DNA from: Nematostella vectensis
Taxonomy: Eukaryota > Cnidaria > Anthozoa > Actiniaria > Edwardsiidae
Reading direction: 5' to 3'
DNA: 64,000 bases
Assembly: GCF_932526225.1 (NCBI RefSeq)
Contig: NC_064039.1
Location: forward strand, 17,536,639-17,600,638
This document shows, piece by piece, positions 49,650-63,221 of the stretch; position 1 is the first letter of the stretch; the number at the start of each line of letters is the position of its first letter. The notes beneath the pieces were generated by a model. The model worked only from the letters and a program-made list of their open reading frames with translations. It was not told the DNA's origin and did not search any database. Both the position numbers and the translations under genes were made by a program.

Positions 49650-50883
49650 ACCCATATTACCTAGCTCTTGAAACCCTGTGACTGGTTGAACCATCCCCTA
49701 AAACCCTGCACCTCCAAGACCAAGCCATTGATACCCTCTACCCCTGTGTACCCACTCATTTATAACTTGCACCCCTAGGACCTAGTTCTTGATATCATTG
49801 ACCCTTATTACCATCCCTTGAAGTCTAGTACCCGTTTGACCAACTCTCGTTACCCTGTACACCTGTCACCTCACCCACTAACTCACTTATCTTAACGTCC
49901 CCTTCACGTCCTTATCTTAACACCCCTGAAAAAATCCCAAGTTAATCTGACCTGGATTCGAACCACGGGCCTCTTGTTTGAGAAGCGAAGCCCGTACCAC
50001 TGAGCTATCGCGCCACTCTCTTGAAAACTAGAAGTAACTACCGTATAGCCTTGTTTACCCAGCCTTATAAGGTATAGAGTAGTTTTTCCTTGATATCTCG
50101 AGAGTGGCGCTATGGCTCAGTGGTACGGGCTTCGCTTCTCAAGCAAACGGGCCAGGGTCCGAATCCAGATAAGATAAACTAGAGACTTTTTCAGGGGTGT
50201 TAAGGTAAGGACGGTGGCATTAGGGGGTGGGTGCACAGGGGAAAAGGATATAAACGGCAGGGTCACAGATGTGCAAGTTGGTAAGCGCTTGGTCCTACAT
50301 GGGTAAAGGGTAGTTATGTGATTAGGTGTCATAGGGGTGTAGGTCAGTTAGGGATGGGTAGGCAGGGATATGGGGTAGTAAGTGCTAGGTCATAGGGGTG
50401 TAGCTTTGTTAGGGGTTGGTACTCAGGGAAATAGGGTAGTAAGTGCTAAGTCATAGGGGTGTAACTTAGTTAGAGGTGGGTACCCATGGGTATAGGGTAG
50501 TTAGTGCTAGGTCGTAGGGGTGTAGCTTAGCTAAGTGTATGTACTTAGGGGTATAGGCTACTTAGTGCTAGGCCATATGGGGTGTAGTTTAGTTAGGAGT
50601 GGGTACACAGGGTTATAGGGGTGTAGTTTAGTTAGGGTATAGTTTTAAGGGGTATAGGGTAGTTAGTGCTACGTCACAGGGGTGTAGCTTAGCAAGGGTT
50701 GGGTACTCAGGGGTAAAGTGTAGTTATTGCTAGGTCATAGGGGTGAGGCTCAGTTAGGGGTAGGTATTCAGGAGTATAGCGTAGTTAGTGCTAGGTCGTA
50801 GGGGTGAAGCTTAGTTAGGCGTGGATACTCAGGGATATAGGGTAGCTATTATTATTAATTATTAGTATTAATTATTATAATGT
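49650..50883. repeat. Unit 37 (short, Y)
   Basis: tRNA-like minus 49,944-50,014 and plus 50,106-50,176. Y markers; GGGTATAGTTTTAAGG is private. Confidence 0.9.
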
Positions 50884-52117
50884 ACCCATATTACCTAGCT
50901 CTTGAAACCCTGTGACTGGTTGAACCATCCCCTAAAACCCTGCACCTCCAAGACCAAGCCATTGATACCCTCTACCCCTGTGTACCCACTCATTTATAAC
51001 TTGCACCCCTATGACCTAGTTCTTGATATCATTGACCCTTATTACCATCCCTTGAAGTCTAGTACCCGTTTAACCAACTCTCGTTACCCTGTACACCTGT
51101 CACCTCACCCACTAACTCACTTATCTTAACGTCCCCTTCACGTCCTTATTTTAACACCCCTGAAAAAATCCCAAGTTAATCTGACCTGGATTCGAACCAC
51201 GGGCCTCTTGTTTGAGAAGCGAAGCCCGTACCACTGAGCTATCGCGCCACTCTCTTGAAAACTAGAAGTAACTACCGTATAGCCTTGTTTACCCAGCCTT
51301 ATCAGGTATACAGTAGGTTTTCCTTGATATCTCTAGAGTGGCGCTATGGCTCAGTGGTACGGGCTTCGCTTCTCAAGCAAACGGGCCAGGGTTCGAATTC
51401 AGGTAAGATAAACTAGAGACTTTTTCAGGGGTGTTAAGGTAAGGACGGTGGCATTAGGGGGTGGGTGCACAGGGGAAAAGGATATAAACGGCAGGGTCAC
51501 AGATGTGCAAGTTGGTAAGCGCTTGGTCCTACATGGGTAAAGGGTAGTTATGTGATTAGGTGTCATAGGGGTGTAGGTCAGTTAGGGATGGGTAGGCAGG
51601 GATATGGGGTAGTAAGTGCTAGGTCATAGGGGTGTAGCTTTGTTAGGGGTTGGTACTCAGGGGTATAGGGTAGTAAGTGCTAAGTCATAGGGGTGTAACT
51701 TAGTTAGCGGTGGGTACCCATGGGTATAGGGTAGTTAGTGCTAGGTTGTAGGGGTGTAGCTTAGCTAAGTGTATGTACTTAGGGGTATAGGCTAATTAGT
51801 GCTAAGCCATATGGGGTGTAGTTTAGTTAGGAGTGGGTACACAGGGTTATAGGGGTGTAGTTTAGTTAGGGTATGGTTTTAAGGGGTATAGGGTAGTTAG
51901 TGCTACGTCACAGGGGTGTAGCTTAGCAAGGGTTGGGTACTCAGGGGTAAAGTGTAGTTATTGCTAGGTCATAGGGGTGAGGCTCAGTTAGGGGTAGGTA
52001 TTCAGGAGTATAGCGTAGTTAGTGCTAGGTCGTAGGGGTGTAGCTTAGTTAGGCGTGGATACTCAGGGATATAGGGAAGCTATTATTATTAATTATTAGT
52101 ATTAATTATTATAATGT
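50884..52117. repeat. Unit 38 (short, X2)
   Basis: tRNA-like minus 51,178-51,248 and plus 51,340-51,410. Plus B box GGTTCGAATTC (last position but one changed); minus B box perfect. GGCTAATTAG as in other X2 units. Confidence 0.9.
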
Positions 52118-53351
52118 ACCCATATTACCTAGCTCTTGAAACCCTGTGACTGGTTGAACCATCCCCTAAAACCCTGCACCTCCAAGACCAAGCCATTGAT
52201 ACCCTCTACCCCTGTGTACCCACTCATTTATAACTTGCACCCCTAGGACCTAGTTCTTGATATCATTGACCCTTATTACCATCCCTTGAAGTCTAGTACC
52301 CGTTTGACCAACTCTCGTTACCCTGTACACCTGTCACCTCACCCACTAACTCACTTATCTTAACGTCCCCTTCACGTCCTTATCTTAACACCCCTGAAAA
52401 AATCCCAAGTTAATCTGACCTGGATTCGAACCACGGGCCTCTTGTTTGAGAAGCGAAGCCCGTACCACTGAGCTATCGCGCCACTCTCTTGAAAACTAGA
52501 AGTAACTACCGTATAGCCTTGTTTACCCAGCCTTATAAGGTATAGAGTAGTTTTTCCTTGATATCTCGAGAGTGGCGCTATGGCTCAGTGGTACGGGCTT
52601 CGCTTCTCAAGCAAACGGGCCAGGGTCCGAATCCAGATAAGATAAACTAGAGACTTTTTCAGGGGTGTTAAGGTAAGGACGGTGGCATTAGGGGGTGGGT
52701 GCACAGGGGAAAAGGATATAAACGGCAGGGTCACAGATGTGCAAGTTGGTAAGCGCTTGGTCCTACATGGGTAAAGGGTAGTTATGTGATTAGGTGTCAT
52801 AGGGGTGTAGGTCAGTTAGGGATGGGTAGGCAGGGATATGGGGTAGTAAGTGCTAGGTCATAGGGGTGTAGCTTTGTTAGGGGTTGGTACTCAGGGAAAT
52901 AGGGTAGTAAGTGCTAAGTCATAGGGGTGTAACTTAGTTAGAGGTGGGTACCCATGGGTATAGGGTAGTTAGTGCTAGGTCGTAGGGGTGTAGCTTAGCT
53001 AAGTGTATGTACTTAGGGGTATAGGCTACTTAGTGCTAGGCCATATGGGGTGTAGTTTAGTTAGGAGTGGGTACACAGGGTTATAGGGGTGTAGTTTAGT
53101 TAGGGTATGGTTTTAAGGGGTATAGGGTAGTTAGTGCTACGTCACAGGGGTGTAGCTTAGCAAGGGTTGGGTACTCAGGGGTAAAGTGTAGTTATTGCTA
53201 GGTCATAGGGGTGAGGCTCAGTTAGGGGTAGGTATTCAGGAGTATAGCGTAGTTAGTGCTAGGTCGTAGGGGTGAAGCTTAGTTAGGCGTGGATACTCAG
53301 GGATATAGGGTAGCTATTATTATTAATTATTAGTATTAATTATTATAATGT
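52118..53351. repeat. Unit 39 (short, Y)
   Basis: tRNA-like minus 52,412-52,482 and plus 52,574-52,644. Y markers. Confidence 0.9.
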
Positions 53352-54584
53352 ACCCATATTACCTAGCTCTTGAAACCCTGTGACTGGTTGAACCATCCCC
53401 TAAAACCCTGCACCTCCAAGACCAAGCCATTGATACCCTCTACCCCTGTGTACCCACTCATTTATAACTTGCACCCCTATGACCTAGTTCTTGATATCAT
53501 TGACCCTTATTACCATCCCTTGAAGTCTAGTACCCGTTTAACCAACTCTCGTTACCCTGTACACCTGTCACCTCACCCACTAACTCACTTATCTTAACGT
53601 CCACTTCACGTCCTTATCTTAACACCCCTGGAAAAATCCCAAGTTAATCTGACCTGGATTCGAACCACGGGCCTCTTGTTTGAGAAGCGAAGCCCGTACC
53701 ACTGAGCTATCGCGCCACTCTCTTGAAAACTAGAAGTAACTACCGTATAGCCTTGTTTACCCAGCCTTATCAGGTATACAGTAGTTTTTCCTTGATATCT
53801 CTAGAGTGGCGCTATGGCTCAGTGGTACGGGCTTCGCTTCTCAAGCAAACGGGCCAGGGTTCGAATCCAGGTAAGATAAACTAGAGACTTTTTCAGGGCT
53901 GTTAAGGTAAGGACGGTGGCATTAGGGGGTGAGTGCACAGGGGAAAAGGGTATAAACGGCAGGGTCACAGGTGAGCAAGTTGGTAAGCGCTTGGTCATAC
54001 ATGGGTAAAGGGTAGTTATGTGATTAGGTGTCATAGGGGTGTAGGTCAGTTAGGACGGGTAGGCAGGGATATAGGGTAGTAAGTGCTAGGTCATAGGGGT
54101 GTAGCTTTGTTAGGGGTTGGTACTCAGGGTTATAGGGTAGTAAGAGCTAAGTCATAGGGGTGTAACTTAGTTAGAGGTGGGTACACATGGGTATAGGGTA
54201 GTTAGTGCTACGTCGTGGGGGTGTAGCTTAGCTAGGTGTATGTACTTAGGGGTAGAGGCTACTTAGTGCTAGGACATATGGGGTGTAGTTTAGTTAGGAG
54301 TGGGTACACAGAGTTAGAGGGGTGTAGTTTAGTTAGGGTATGGTTTCAAGGGATATAGGGTAGTTAGTGCTACGTCACAGGGGTGTAGCTTAGCAAGGGT
54401 TGGGTACTCAGGGGTAAAGTGTAGTTATTGCTAGGTCATAGGGGTGAGGCTCAGTTAGGGGTAGGTATTCAGGAGTATAGCTTAGTTAGTGCTAGGTCGT
54501 AGGGGTAAAGCTTAGTTAGGCGTGGATACTCAGGGATATAGGTTAGCTATTATTATAAATTATTATTATTAATTATTATTATTT
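53352..54584. repeat. Unit 40 (short, V)
   Basis: tRNA-like minus 53,646-53,716 and plus 53,808-53,878. Both B boxes perfect. The minus oligo-A run is interrupted (CCTGGAAAAATCC), leaving T5. Confidence 0.9.
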
Positions 54585-55818
54585 ACCCATATTACCTAGC
54601 TCTTGAAACCCTGTGACTGGTTGAACCGTCCCCTAAAACCCTGCACCTCCAATACCAAGCCATTGATACTCTCTACCCCTGTGTACCAACTCATTTATAA
54701 CTTGCACCCCTATGACCTAGTTCTTGATATCATTGACAATTATTACCATCCCTTGAAGTCTAGTACCCGTTTGACCAACTCTTGTTACCCTGTACACCTG
54801 TCACCTCACCCATTAACTCACTTTTCTTAACGTCCCCTTTACGTCCTTATCTTAACACCCCCGAAAAAATCCCAAGTTAATCTGACCTGGATTCGACTCA
54901 CGGACCTCTTGTTTGAGAAGCGAAGCCCGTACCACTGAGCTATCGCGCCACTCTCTTGAAAACTAGAAGTAACTACCGTATAGCCTTGTTTACCCAGCCT
55001 TATAAGGTATACAGTAGTTTTTCCTTGATATCTCGAGAGTGGCGCTATGGCTCAGTGGTACGGGCTTCGCTTCTCAAGCAAACAAGCCAGGGTTCGAATC
55101 CAGGAAAGATAAACTAGAGACTTTTTCAGGGCTGGTAAGGTAAGGACGGTGGCATTAGGGGGTGGGTGCACAGGGGAAAAGGATATAAACGGCAGGGTCA
55201 CAGATGTGCAAGCTGGTAAGCGCTTGGTCCTACATGGGTAAAGGGTAGTTATGTGATTAGGTGTCATAGGGGTGTAGGTCAGTTAGGGATGGGTAGGCAG
55301 GGATATGGGGTAGTAAGTGCTAGGTCATAGGGGTGTAGCTTTGTTAGGGGTTGGTACTCAGGGAAATAGGGTAGTAAGTGCTAAGTCATAGGGGTGTAAC
55401 TTAGTTAGCGGTGGGTACCCATGGGTATAGGGTAGTTAGTGCTAGGTCGTAGGGGTGTAGCTTAGCTAAGTGTATGTACTTAGGGGTATAGGCTACTTAG
55501 TGCTAGGCCATATGGGGTGTAGTTTAGTTAGGAGTGGGTACACAGGGTTATAGGGGTGTAGTTTAGTTAGGGTATGGTTTTAAGGGGTATAGGGTAGTTA
55601 GTGCTACGTCACAGGGGTGTAGCTTAGCAAGGGTTGGGTACTCAGGGGTAAAGTGTAGTTATTGCTAGGTCATAGGGGTGAGGCTCAGTTAGGGGTAGGT
55701 ATTCAGGAGTATAGCGTAGTTAGTGCTAGGTCGTAGGGGTGTAGCTTAGTTAGGCGTGGATACTCAGGGATATAGGGTAGCTATTATTATTAATTATTAG
55801 TATTAATTATTATAATGT
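54585..55818. repeat. Unit 41 (short, W)
   Basis: tRNA-like minus 54,879-54,949 and plus 55,041-55,111. W core with an X/Y-like right arm, as in unit 25. Minus B box GAGTCGAATCC. Confidence 0.9.
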
Positions 55819-57052
55819 ACCCATATTACCTAGCTCTTGAAACCCTGTGACTGGTTGAACCATCCCCTAAAACCCTGCACCTCCAAGACCAAGCCATTGA
55901 TACCCTCTACCCCTGTGTACCCACTCATTTATAACTTGCACCCCTATGACCTAGTTCTTGATATCATTGACCCTTATTACCATCCCTTGAAGTCTAGTAC
56001 CCGTTTGACCAACTCTCGTTACCCTGTACACCTTTCACCTCACCCACCAACTCACTTATCTTAACGTCCCCTTCACGTCCTTATCTTAACACCCCTGAAA
56101 AAATCCCAAGTTAATCTGACCTGGATTCGAACCACGGGCCTCTTGTTTGAGAAGCGAAGCCCGTACCACTGAGCTATCGCGCCACTCTCTTGAAAACTAG
56201 AAGTAACTACCGTATAGCCTTGTTTACCCAGCCTTATAAGGTATAGAGTAGTTTTTCCTTGATATCTCGAGAGTGGCGCTATGGCTCAGTGGTACGGGCT
56301 TCGCTTCTCAAGCAAACGGGCCAGGGTCCGAATCCAGATAAGATAAACTAGAGACTTTTTCAGGGGTGTTAAGGTAAGGACGGTGGCATTAGGGGGTGGG
56401 TGCACAGGGGAAAAGGATATAAACGGCAGGGTCACAGATGTGCAAGTTGGTAAGCGCTTGGTCCTACATGGGTAAAGGGTAGTTATGTGATTAGGTGTCA
56501 TAGGGGTGTAGGTCAGTTAGGGATGGGTAGGCAGGGATATGGGGTAGTAAGTGCTAGGTCATAGGGGTGTAGCTTTGTTAGGGGTTGGTACTCAGGGGTA
56601 TAGGGTAGTAAGTGCTAAGTCATAGGGGTGTAACTTAGTTAGCGGTGGGTACCCATGGGTATAGGGTAGTTAGTGCTAGGTTGTAGTGGTGTAGCTTAGC
56701 TAAGTGTATGTACTTAGGGGTATAGGCTACTTAGTGCTAGGCCATATGGGGTGTAGTTTAGTTAGGAGTGGGTACACAGGGTTATAGGGGTGTAGTTTAG
56801 TTAGGGTATGGTTTTAAGGGGTATAGGGTAGTTAGTGCTACGTCAGAGGGGTGTAGCTTAGCAAGGGTTGGGTACTCAGGGGTAAAGTGTAGTTATTGCT
56901 AGGTCATAGGGGTGAGGCTCAGTTAGGGGTAGGTATTCAGGAGTATAGCGTAGTTAGTGCTAGGTCGTAGGGGTGTAGCTTAGTTAGGCGTGGATACTCA
57001 GGGATATAGGGAAGCTATTATTATTAATTATTAGTATTAATTATTATAATGT
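55819..57052. repeat. Unit 42 (short, Y core with X1 right arm)
   Basis: tRNA-like minus 56,113-56,183 and plus 56,275-56,345. Plus B box GGTCCGAATCC, but the right arm carries the X1 markers GGTTGTAG and GTCAGAGGGG: a mosaic. Confidence 0.88.
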
Positions 57053-58286
57053 ACCCATATTACCTAGCTCTTGAAACCCTGTGACTGGTTGAACCATCCC
57101 CTAAAACCCTGCACCTCCAAGACCAAGCCATTGATACCCTCTACCCCTGTGTACCCACTCATTTATAACTTGCACCCCTAGGACCTAGTTCTTGATATCA
57201 TTGACCCTTATTACCATCCCTTGAAGTCTAGTACCCGTTTGACCAACTCTCGTTACCCTGTACACCTGTCACCTCACCCACTAACTCACTTATCTTAACG
57301 TCCCCTTCACGTCCTTATCTTAACACCCCTGAAAAAATCCCAAGTTAATCTGACCTGGATTCGAACCACGGGCCTCTTGTTTGAGAAGCGAAGCCCGTAC
57401 CACTGAGCTATCGCGCCACTCTCTTGAAAACTAGAAGTAACTACCGTATAGCCTTGTTTACCCAGCCTTATAAGGTATAGAGTAGTTTTTCCTTGATATC
57501 TCGAGAGTGGCGCTATGGCTCAGTGGTACGGGCTTCGCTTCTCAAGCAAACGGGCAAGGGTCCGAATTAAGATAAGATAAACTAGAGACTTTTTCAGGGG
57601 TGTTAAGGTAAGGACGGTGGCATTAGGGGGTGGGTGCACAGGGGAAAAGGATATAAACGGCAGGGTCACAGATGTGCAAGTTGGTAAGCGCTTGGTCCTA
57701 CATGGGTAAAGGGTAGTTATGTGATTAGGTGTCATAGGGGTGTAGGTCAGTTAGGGATGGGTAGGCAGGGATATGGGGTAGTAAGTGCTAGGTCATAGGG
57801 GTGTAGCTTTGTTAGGGGTTGGTACTCAGGGGTATAGGGTAGTAAGTGCTAAGTCATAGGGGTGTAACTTAGTTAGCGGTGGGTACCCATGGGTATAGGG
57901 TAGTTAGTGCTAGGTTGTAGGGGTGTAGCTTAGCTAAGTGTATGTACTTAGGGGTATAGGCTACTTAGTGCTAGGCCATATGGGGTGTAGTTTAGTTAGG
58001 AGTGGGTACACAGGGTTATAGGGGTGTAGTTTAGTTAGGGTATGGTTTTAAGGGGTATAGGGTAGTTAGTGCTACGTCAGAGGGGTGTAGCTTAGCAAGG
58101 GTTGGGTACTCAGGGGTAAAGTGTAGTTATTGCTAGGTCATAGGGGTGAGGCTCAGTTAGGGGTAGGTATTCAGGAGTATAGCGTAGTTAGTGCTAGGTC
58201 GTAGGGGTGTAGCTTAGTTAGGCGTGGATACTCAGGGATATAGGGAAGCTATTATTATTAATTATTAGTATTAATTATTATAATGT
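57053..58286. repeat. Unit 43 (short, Y core with X1 right arm; decayed plus B box)
   Basis: tRNA-like minus 57,347-57,417 and plus 57,509-57,579. The plus B box is GGTCCGAATTA, preceded by GGGCAAGG: the most decayed plus element in the array. The minus B box is perfect. Confidence 0.88.
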
Positions 58287-59520
58287 ACCCATATTACCTA
58301 GCTCTTGAAACCCTGTGACTGGTTGAACCATCCCCTAAAACCCTGCACCTCCAAGACCAAGCCATTGATACCCTCTACCCCTGTGTACCCACTCATTTAT
58401 AACTTGCACCCCTAGGACCTAGTTCTTGATATCATTGACCCTTATTACCATCCCTTGAAGTCTAGTACCCGTTTGACCAACTCTCGTTACCCTGTACACC
58501 TGTCACCTCACCCACTAACTCACTTATCTTAACGTCCCCTTCACGTCCTTATCTTAACACCCCTGAAAAAATCCCAAGTTAATCTGACCTGGATTCGAAC
58601 CACGGGCCTCTTGTTTGAGAAGCGAAGCCCGTACCACTGAGCTATCGCGCCACTCTCTTGAAAACTAGAAGTAACTACCGTATAGCCTTGTTTACCCAGC
58701 CTTATAAGGTATAGAGTAGTTTTTCCTTGATATCTCGAGAGTGGCGCTATGGCTCAGTGGTACGGGCTTCGCTTCTCAAGCAAACGGGCCAGGGTCCGAA
58801 TCCAGATAAGATAAACTAGAGACTTTTTCAGGGGTGTTAAGGTAAGGACGGTGGCATTAGGGTGTGGGTGCACAGGGGAAAAGGATATAAACGGCAGGGT
58901 CACAGATGTGCAAGTTGGTAAGCGCTTGGTCCTACATGGGTAAAGGGTAGTTATGTGATTAGGTGTCATAGGGGTGTAGGTCAGTTAGGGATGGGTAGGC
59001 AGGGATATGGGGTAGTAAGTGCTAGGTCATAGGGGTGTAGCTTTGTTAGGGGTTGGTACTCAGGGTTATAGGGTAGTAAGTGCTAAGTCATAGGGGTGTA
59101 ACTTAGTTAGCGGTGGGTACCCATGGGTATAGGGTAGTTAGTGCTAGGTCGTAGGGGTGTAGCTTAGCTAAGTGTATGTACTTAAGGGTATAGGCTACTT
59201 AGTGCTAGGCCATATGGGGTGTAGTTTAGTTAGGAGTGGGTACACAGGGTTATAGGGGTGTAGTTTAGTTAGGGTATGGTTTTAAGGGGTATAGGGTAGT
59301 TAGTGCTACGTCACAGGGGTGTAGCTTATCAAGGGTTGGGTACTCAGGGGTAAAGTGTAGTTATTGCTAGGTCATAGGGGTGATGCTCAGTTAGGGGTAG
59401 GTATTCTGGAGTATAGCGTAGTTAGTGCTAGGTCGTAGGGTTGTAGCTTAGTTAGGCGTGGATACTCAGGGATATAGGGTAGCTATTATTATTAATTATT
59501 ATTATTAATTATTATAATGT
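58287..59520. repeat. Unit 44 (short, Y core)
   Basis: tRNA-like minus 58,581-58,651 and plus 58,743-58,813. The right arm has CTTAAGGGTATAGG and TATTCTGGAG, shared with unit 47. Confidence 0.88.
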
Positions 59521-60753
59521 ACCCATATTACCTAGCTCTTGAAGCCCTGTGACTGGTTGAACCATCCCCTAAAACCCTGCACCTCCAAGACCAAGCCATT
59601 GATACCCTCTACCCCTGTGTACCCACTCATTTATAACTTGCACCCTTATGACCTAGTTCTTGATATCATTGACCCTTATTACCATCCCTTGAAGTCTAGT
59701 ACCTGTTTGACCAACTCTTGTTACCCTGTACACCTGTCACCTCACCCAATAACTCACTTATCTTAACGTCCCCTTCACGTCCTTATCTTAACACCCCCGA
59801 AAAAATCCCAAGTTAATCTGACCTGGATTCGACTCACGGGCCTCTTGTTTGAGAAGCGAAGCCCGTACCACTGAGCTATCGCGCCACTCTCTTGAAAACT
59901 AGAAGTAACTACCGTATAGCCTTGTTTACCCAGCCTTATAAGGTATACAGTAGTTTTTCCTTGATATCTCGAGAGTGGCGCTATGGCTCAGTGGTACGGG
60001 CTTCGCTTCTCAAGCAAACGGGCCAGGGTTCGAATACAGGTAAGATAAACTAGAGACTTTTTCAGGGCTGTTAAGGTAAGGACGGTGGCATTAGGGGATG
60101 AGTGCACAGGGGAAAAGGGTATAAACGGCAGGGTCACAGGTGAGCAAGTTGGTAAGCGCTTGGTCATACATGGGTAAAGGGTAGTTATGTGATTAAGTGT
60201 CATAGGGGTGTAGGTCAGTTAGGATGGGTAGGCAGGGATATAGGGTAGTAAGTGCTAGGTCATAGGGGTGTAGCTTTGTTAGGGGTTGGTACTCAGGGTT
60301 ATAGGGTTGTAAGTGCTAAGTCATAGGGGTGTAACTTAGTTAGAGGTGGGTACACATGGGTATAGGGTAGTTAGTGCTACGTCGTGGGGGTGTAGCTTAG
60401 CTAGGTGTATGTACTTAGGGGTATAGGCTACTTAGTGCTAGGACATATGGGGTGTAGTTTAGTTAGGAGTGGGTACACAGAGTTAAAGGGGGGGAGTTTA
60501 GTTAGGGTATGGCTTTAAGGGATATAGGGTAGTTAGTGCTACGTCACAGGGGTGTAGCTTAGCAAGGGTTGGGTACTCAGGGGTAAAGTGTAGTTATTGC
60601 TAGGTCATAGGGGTGAGGCTCAGTTAGGGGTAGGTATTCAGGAGTATAGCTTAGTTAGTGCTAGGTCGTAGGGGTGAAGCTTAGTTAGGCGTGGATACTC
60701 AGGGATATAGAGTAGCTATTATTATAAATTATTATTATTAATTATTATAATTT
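59521..60753. repeat. Unit 45 (short, V variant; both B boxes imperfect)
   Basis: tRNA-like minus 59,815-59,885 and plus 59,977-60,047. Plus B box GGTTCGAATAC and minus B box GAGTCGAATCC, the only unit by eye without one perfect B box. Otherwise close to unit 26. Confidence 0.88.
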
Positions 60754-61987
60754 ACCCATATTACCTAGCTCTTGAAACCCTGTGACTGGTTGAACCGTCC
60801 CCTAAAACCCTGCGCCTCCAAGACCAAGCCATTGATACCCTCTACCCCTGTGTACCCACTCATTTATAACTTGCACCCCTAGGACCTAGTTCTTGATATC
60901 ATTGACCCTTATTACCATCCCTTGAAGTCTAGTACCCGATTGACCAACTCTCGTTACCCTGTACACCTGTCACCTCACCCACTAACTCACTTATCTTAAC
61001 GTCCCCTTCACGTCCTTATCTTAACACCCCTGAAAAAATCCCAAGTTAATCTGACCTGGATTCGAACCACGGGCCTCTTGTTTGAGAAGCGAAGCCCGTA
61101 CCACTGAGCTATCGCGCCACTCTCTTGAAAACTAGAAGTAACTACCGTATAGCCTTGTTTACCCAGCCTTATAAGGTATAGAGTAGTTTTTCCTTGATAT
61201 CTCGAGAGTGGCGCTATGGCTCAGTGGTACGGGCTTCGCTTCTCAAGCAAACGGGCCAGGGTCCGAATCCAGATAAGATAAACTAGAGACTTTTTCAGGG
61301 GTGTTAAGGTAAGGACGGTGGCATTAGGGGGTGGGTGCACAGGGGAAAAGGATATAAACGGCAGGGTCACAGATGTGCAAGTTGGTAAGCGCTTGGTCCT
61401 ACATGGGTAAAGGGTAGTTATGTGATTAGGTGTCATAGGGGTGTAGGTCAGTTAGGGATGGGTAGGCAGGGATATGGGGTAGTAAGTGCTAGGTCATAGG
61501 GGTGTAGCTTTGTTAGGGGTTGGTACTCAGGGAAATAGGGTAGTAAGTGCTAAGTCATAGGGGTGTAACTTAGTTAGCGGTGGGTACCCATGGGTATAGG
61601 GTAGTTAGTGCTAGGTCGTAGGGGTGTAGCTTAGCTAAGTGTATGTACTTAGGGGTATAGGCTACTTAGTGCTAGGCCATATGGGGTGTAGTTTAGTTAG
61701 GAATGGGTACACAGGGTTATAGGGGTGTAGTTTAGTTAGGGTATGGTTTTAAGGGGTATAGGGTAGTTAGTGCTACGTCACAGGGGTGTAGCTTAGCAAG
61801 GGTTGGGTACTCAGGGGTAAAGTGTAGTTATTGCTAGGTCATAGGGGTGAGGCTCAGTTAGGGGTAGGTATTCAGGAGTATAGCGTAGTTAGTGCTAGGT
61901 CGTAGGGGTGTAGCTTAGTTAGGCGTGGATACTCAGGGATATAGGGTAGCTATTATTATTAATTATTAGTATTAATTATTATAATGT
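60754..61987. repeat. Unit 46 (short, Y)
   Basis: tRNA-like minus 61,048-61,118 and plus 61,210-61,280. The left arm begins W-like (AACCGTCCCC), then changes to Y (CCCCTAGGACC). The core is Y. Confidence 0.88.
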
Positions 61988-63221
61988 ACCCATATTACCT
62001 AGCTCTTGAAACCCTGTGACTGGTTGAGCCATCCCCTAAAACCCTGCTTCTCCAAGACCAAGCCATTGATACCCTCTACCCCTGTGTACCCACTCATTTA
62101 TACCTTGCACCCTTATTACCTAGTTCTTGATATCATTGACAATTATTACCATCCCTTGAAGTCTAGTACCCGTTTGACCAACTCTTGTTACCCTGTACAC
62201 CTGTCACCTTACCCATTAACTCACTTATCTTAACGTCCCCTTCACGTCCTTATCTTAACACCCCCGAAAAATTCCCAAGTTAATCTGACCTGGATTCGAC
62301 TCACGGACCTCTTGTTTGAGAAGCGAAGCCCGTACCACTGAGCTATCGCGCCACTCTCTTGAAAACTAGAAGTAACTACCGTATAGCCTTGTTTACCCAG
62401 CCTTATAAGGTATACAGTAGTTTTTCCTTGATATCTCGAGAGTGGCGCTATGGCTCAGTGGTACGGGCTTCGCTTCTCAAGCCAACGGGCCAGGGTTCGA
62501 ATCCAGGAAAGATAAACTAGAGACTTTTTCAGTGGTGTTAAGGTAAGGACGGTGGCATTAGGGGGTGGGTGCACAGGGGAAAAGGATATAAACGGCAGGG
62601 TCACAGATGTGCAAGTTGGTAAGCGCTTGGTCCTACATGGGTAAAGGGTAGTTATGTGATTAGGTGTCATAGGGGTGTAGGTCAGTTAGGGACGGGTAGG
62701 CAGGGATATGGGGTAGTATGTGCTAGGTCATAGGGGTGTAGCTTTGTTAGGGGTTGGTACTCAGGGAAATAGGGTAGTAAGTGCTAAGTCATAGGGGTGT
62801 ATTTTAGTTAGCGGTGGGTACCCATGGGTATAGGGTAGTTAGTGCTAGGTCGTAGGGGTGTAGCTTAGCTAAGTGTATGTACTTAAGGGTATAGGCTACT
62901 TAGTGCTAGGCCATATGGGGTGTAGTTTAGTTAGGAGTGGGTACACAGGGTTATAGGGGTGTAGTTTAGTTAGGGTATGGTTTTAAGGGGTATAGGGTAG
63001 TTAGTGCTACGTCACAGGGGTGTAGCTTAGCAAGGGTTGGGTACTCAGGGGTAAAGTGTAGTTATTGCTAGGTCATAGGGGTGAGGCTCAGTTAGGGGTA
63101 GGTATTCTGGAGTATAGCGTAGTTAGTGCTAGGTCGTAGGGTTGTAGCTTAGTTAGGCGTGGATACTCAGGGATATAGGGTAGCTATTATTATTAATTAT
63201 TATTATTAATTATTATAATGT
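61988..63221. repeat. Unit 47 (short, W-like, diverged)
   Basis: tRNA-like minus 62,282-62,352 and plus 62,444-62,514. Minus B box GAGTCGAATCC, plus B box perfect. The left arm shares GAGCCATCCCC and CCCTTATTACC with unit 13. Private CAAGCCAACGGG in the plus element. Confidence 0.88.
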
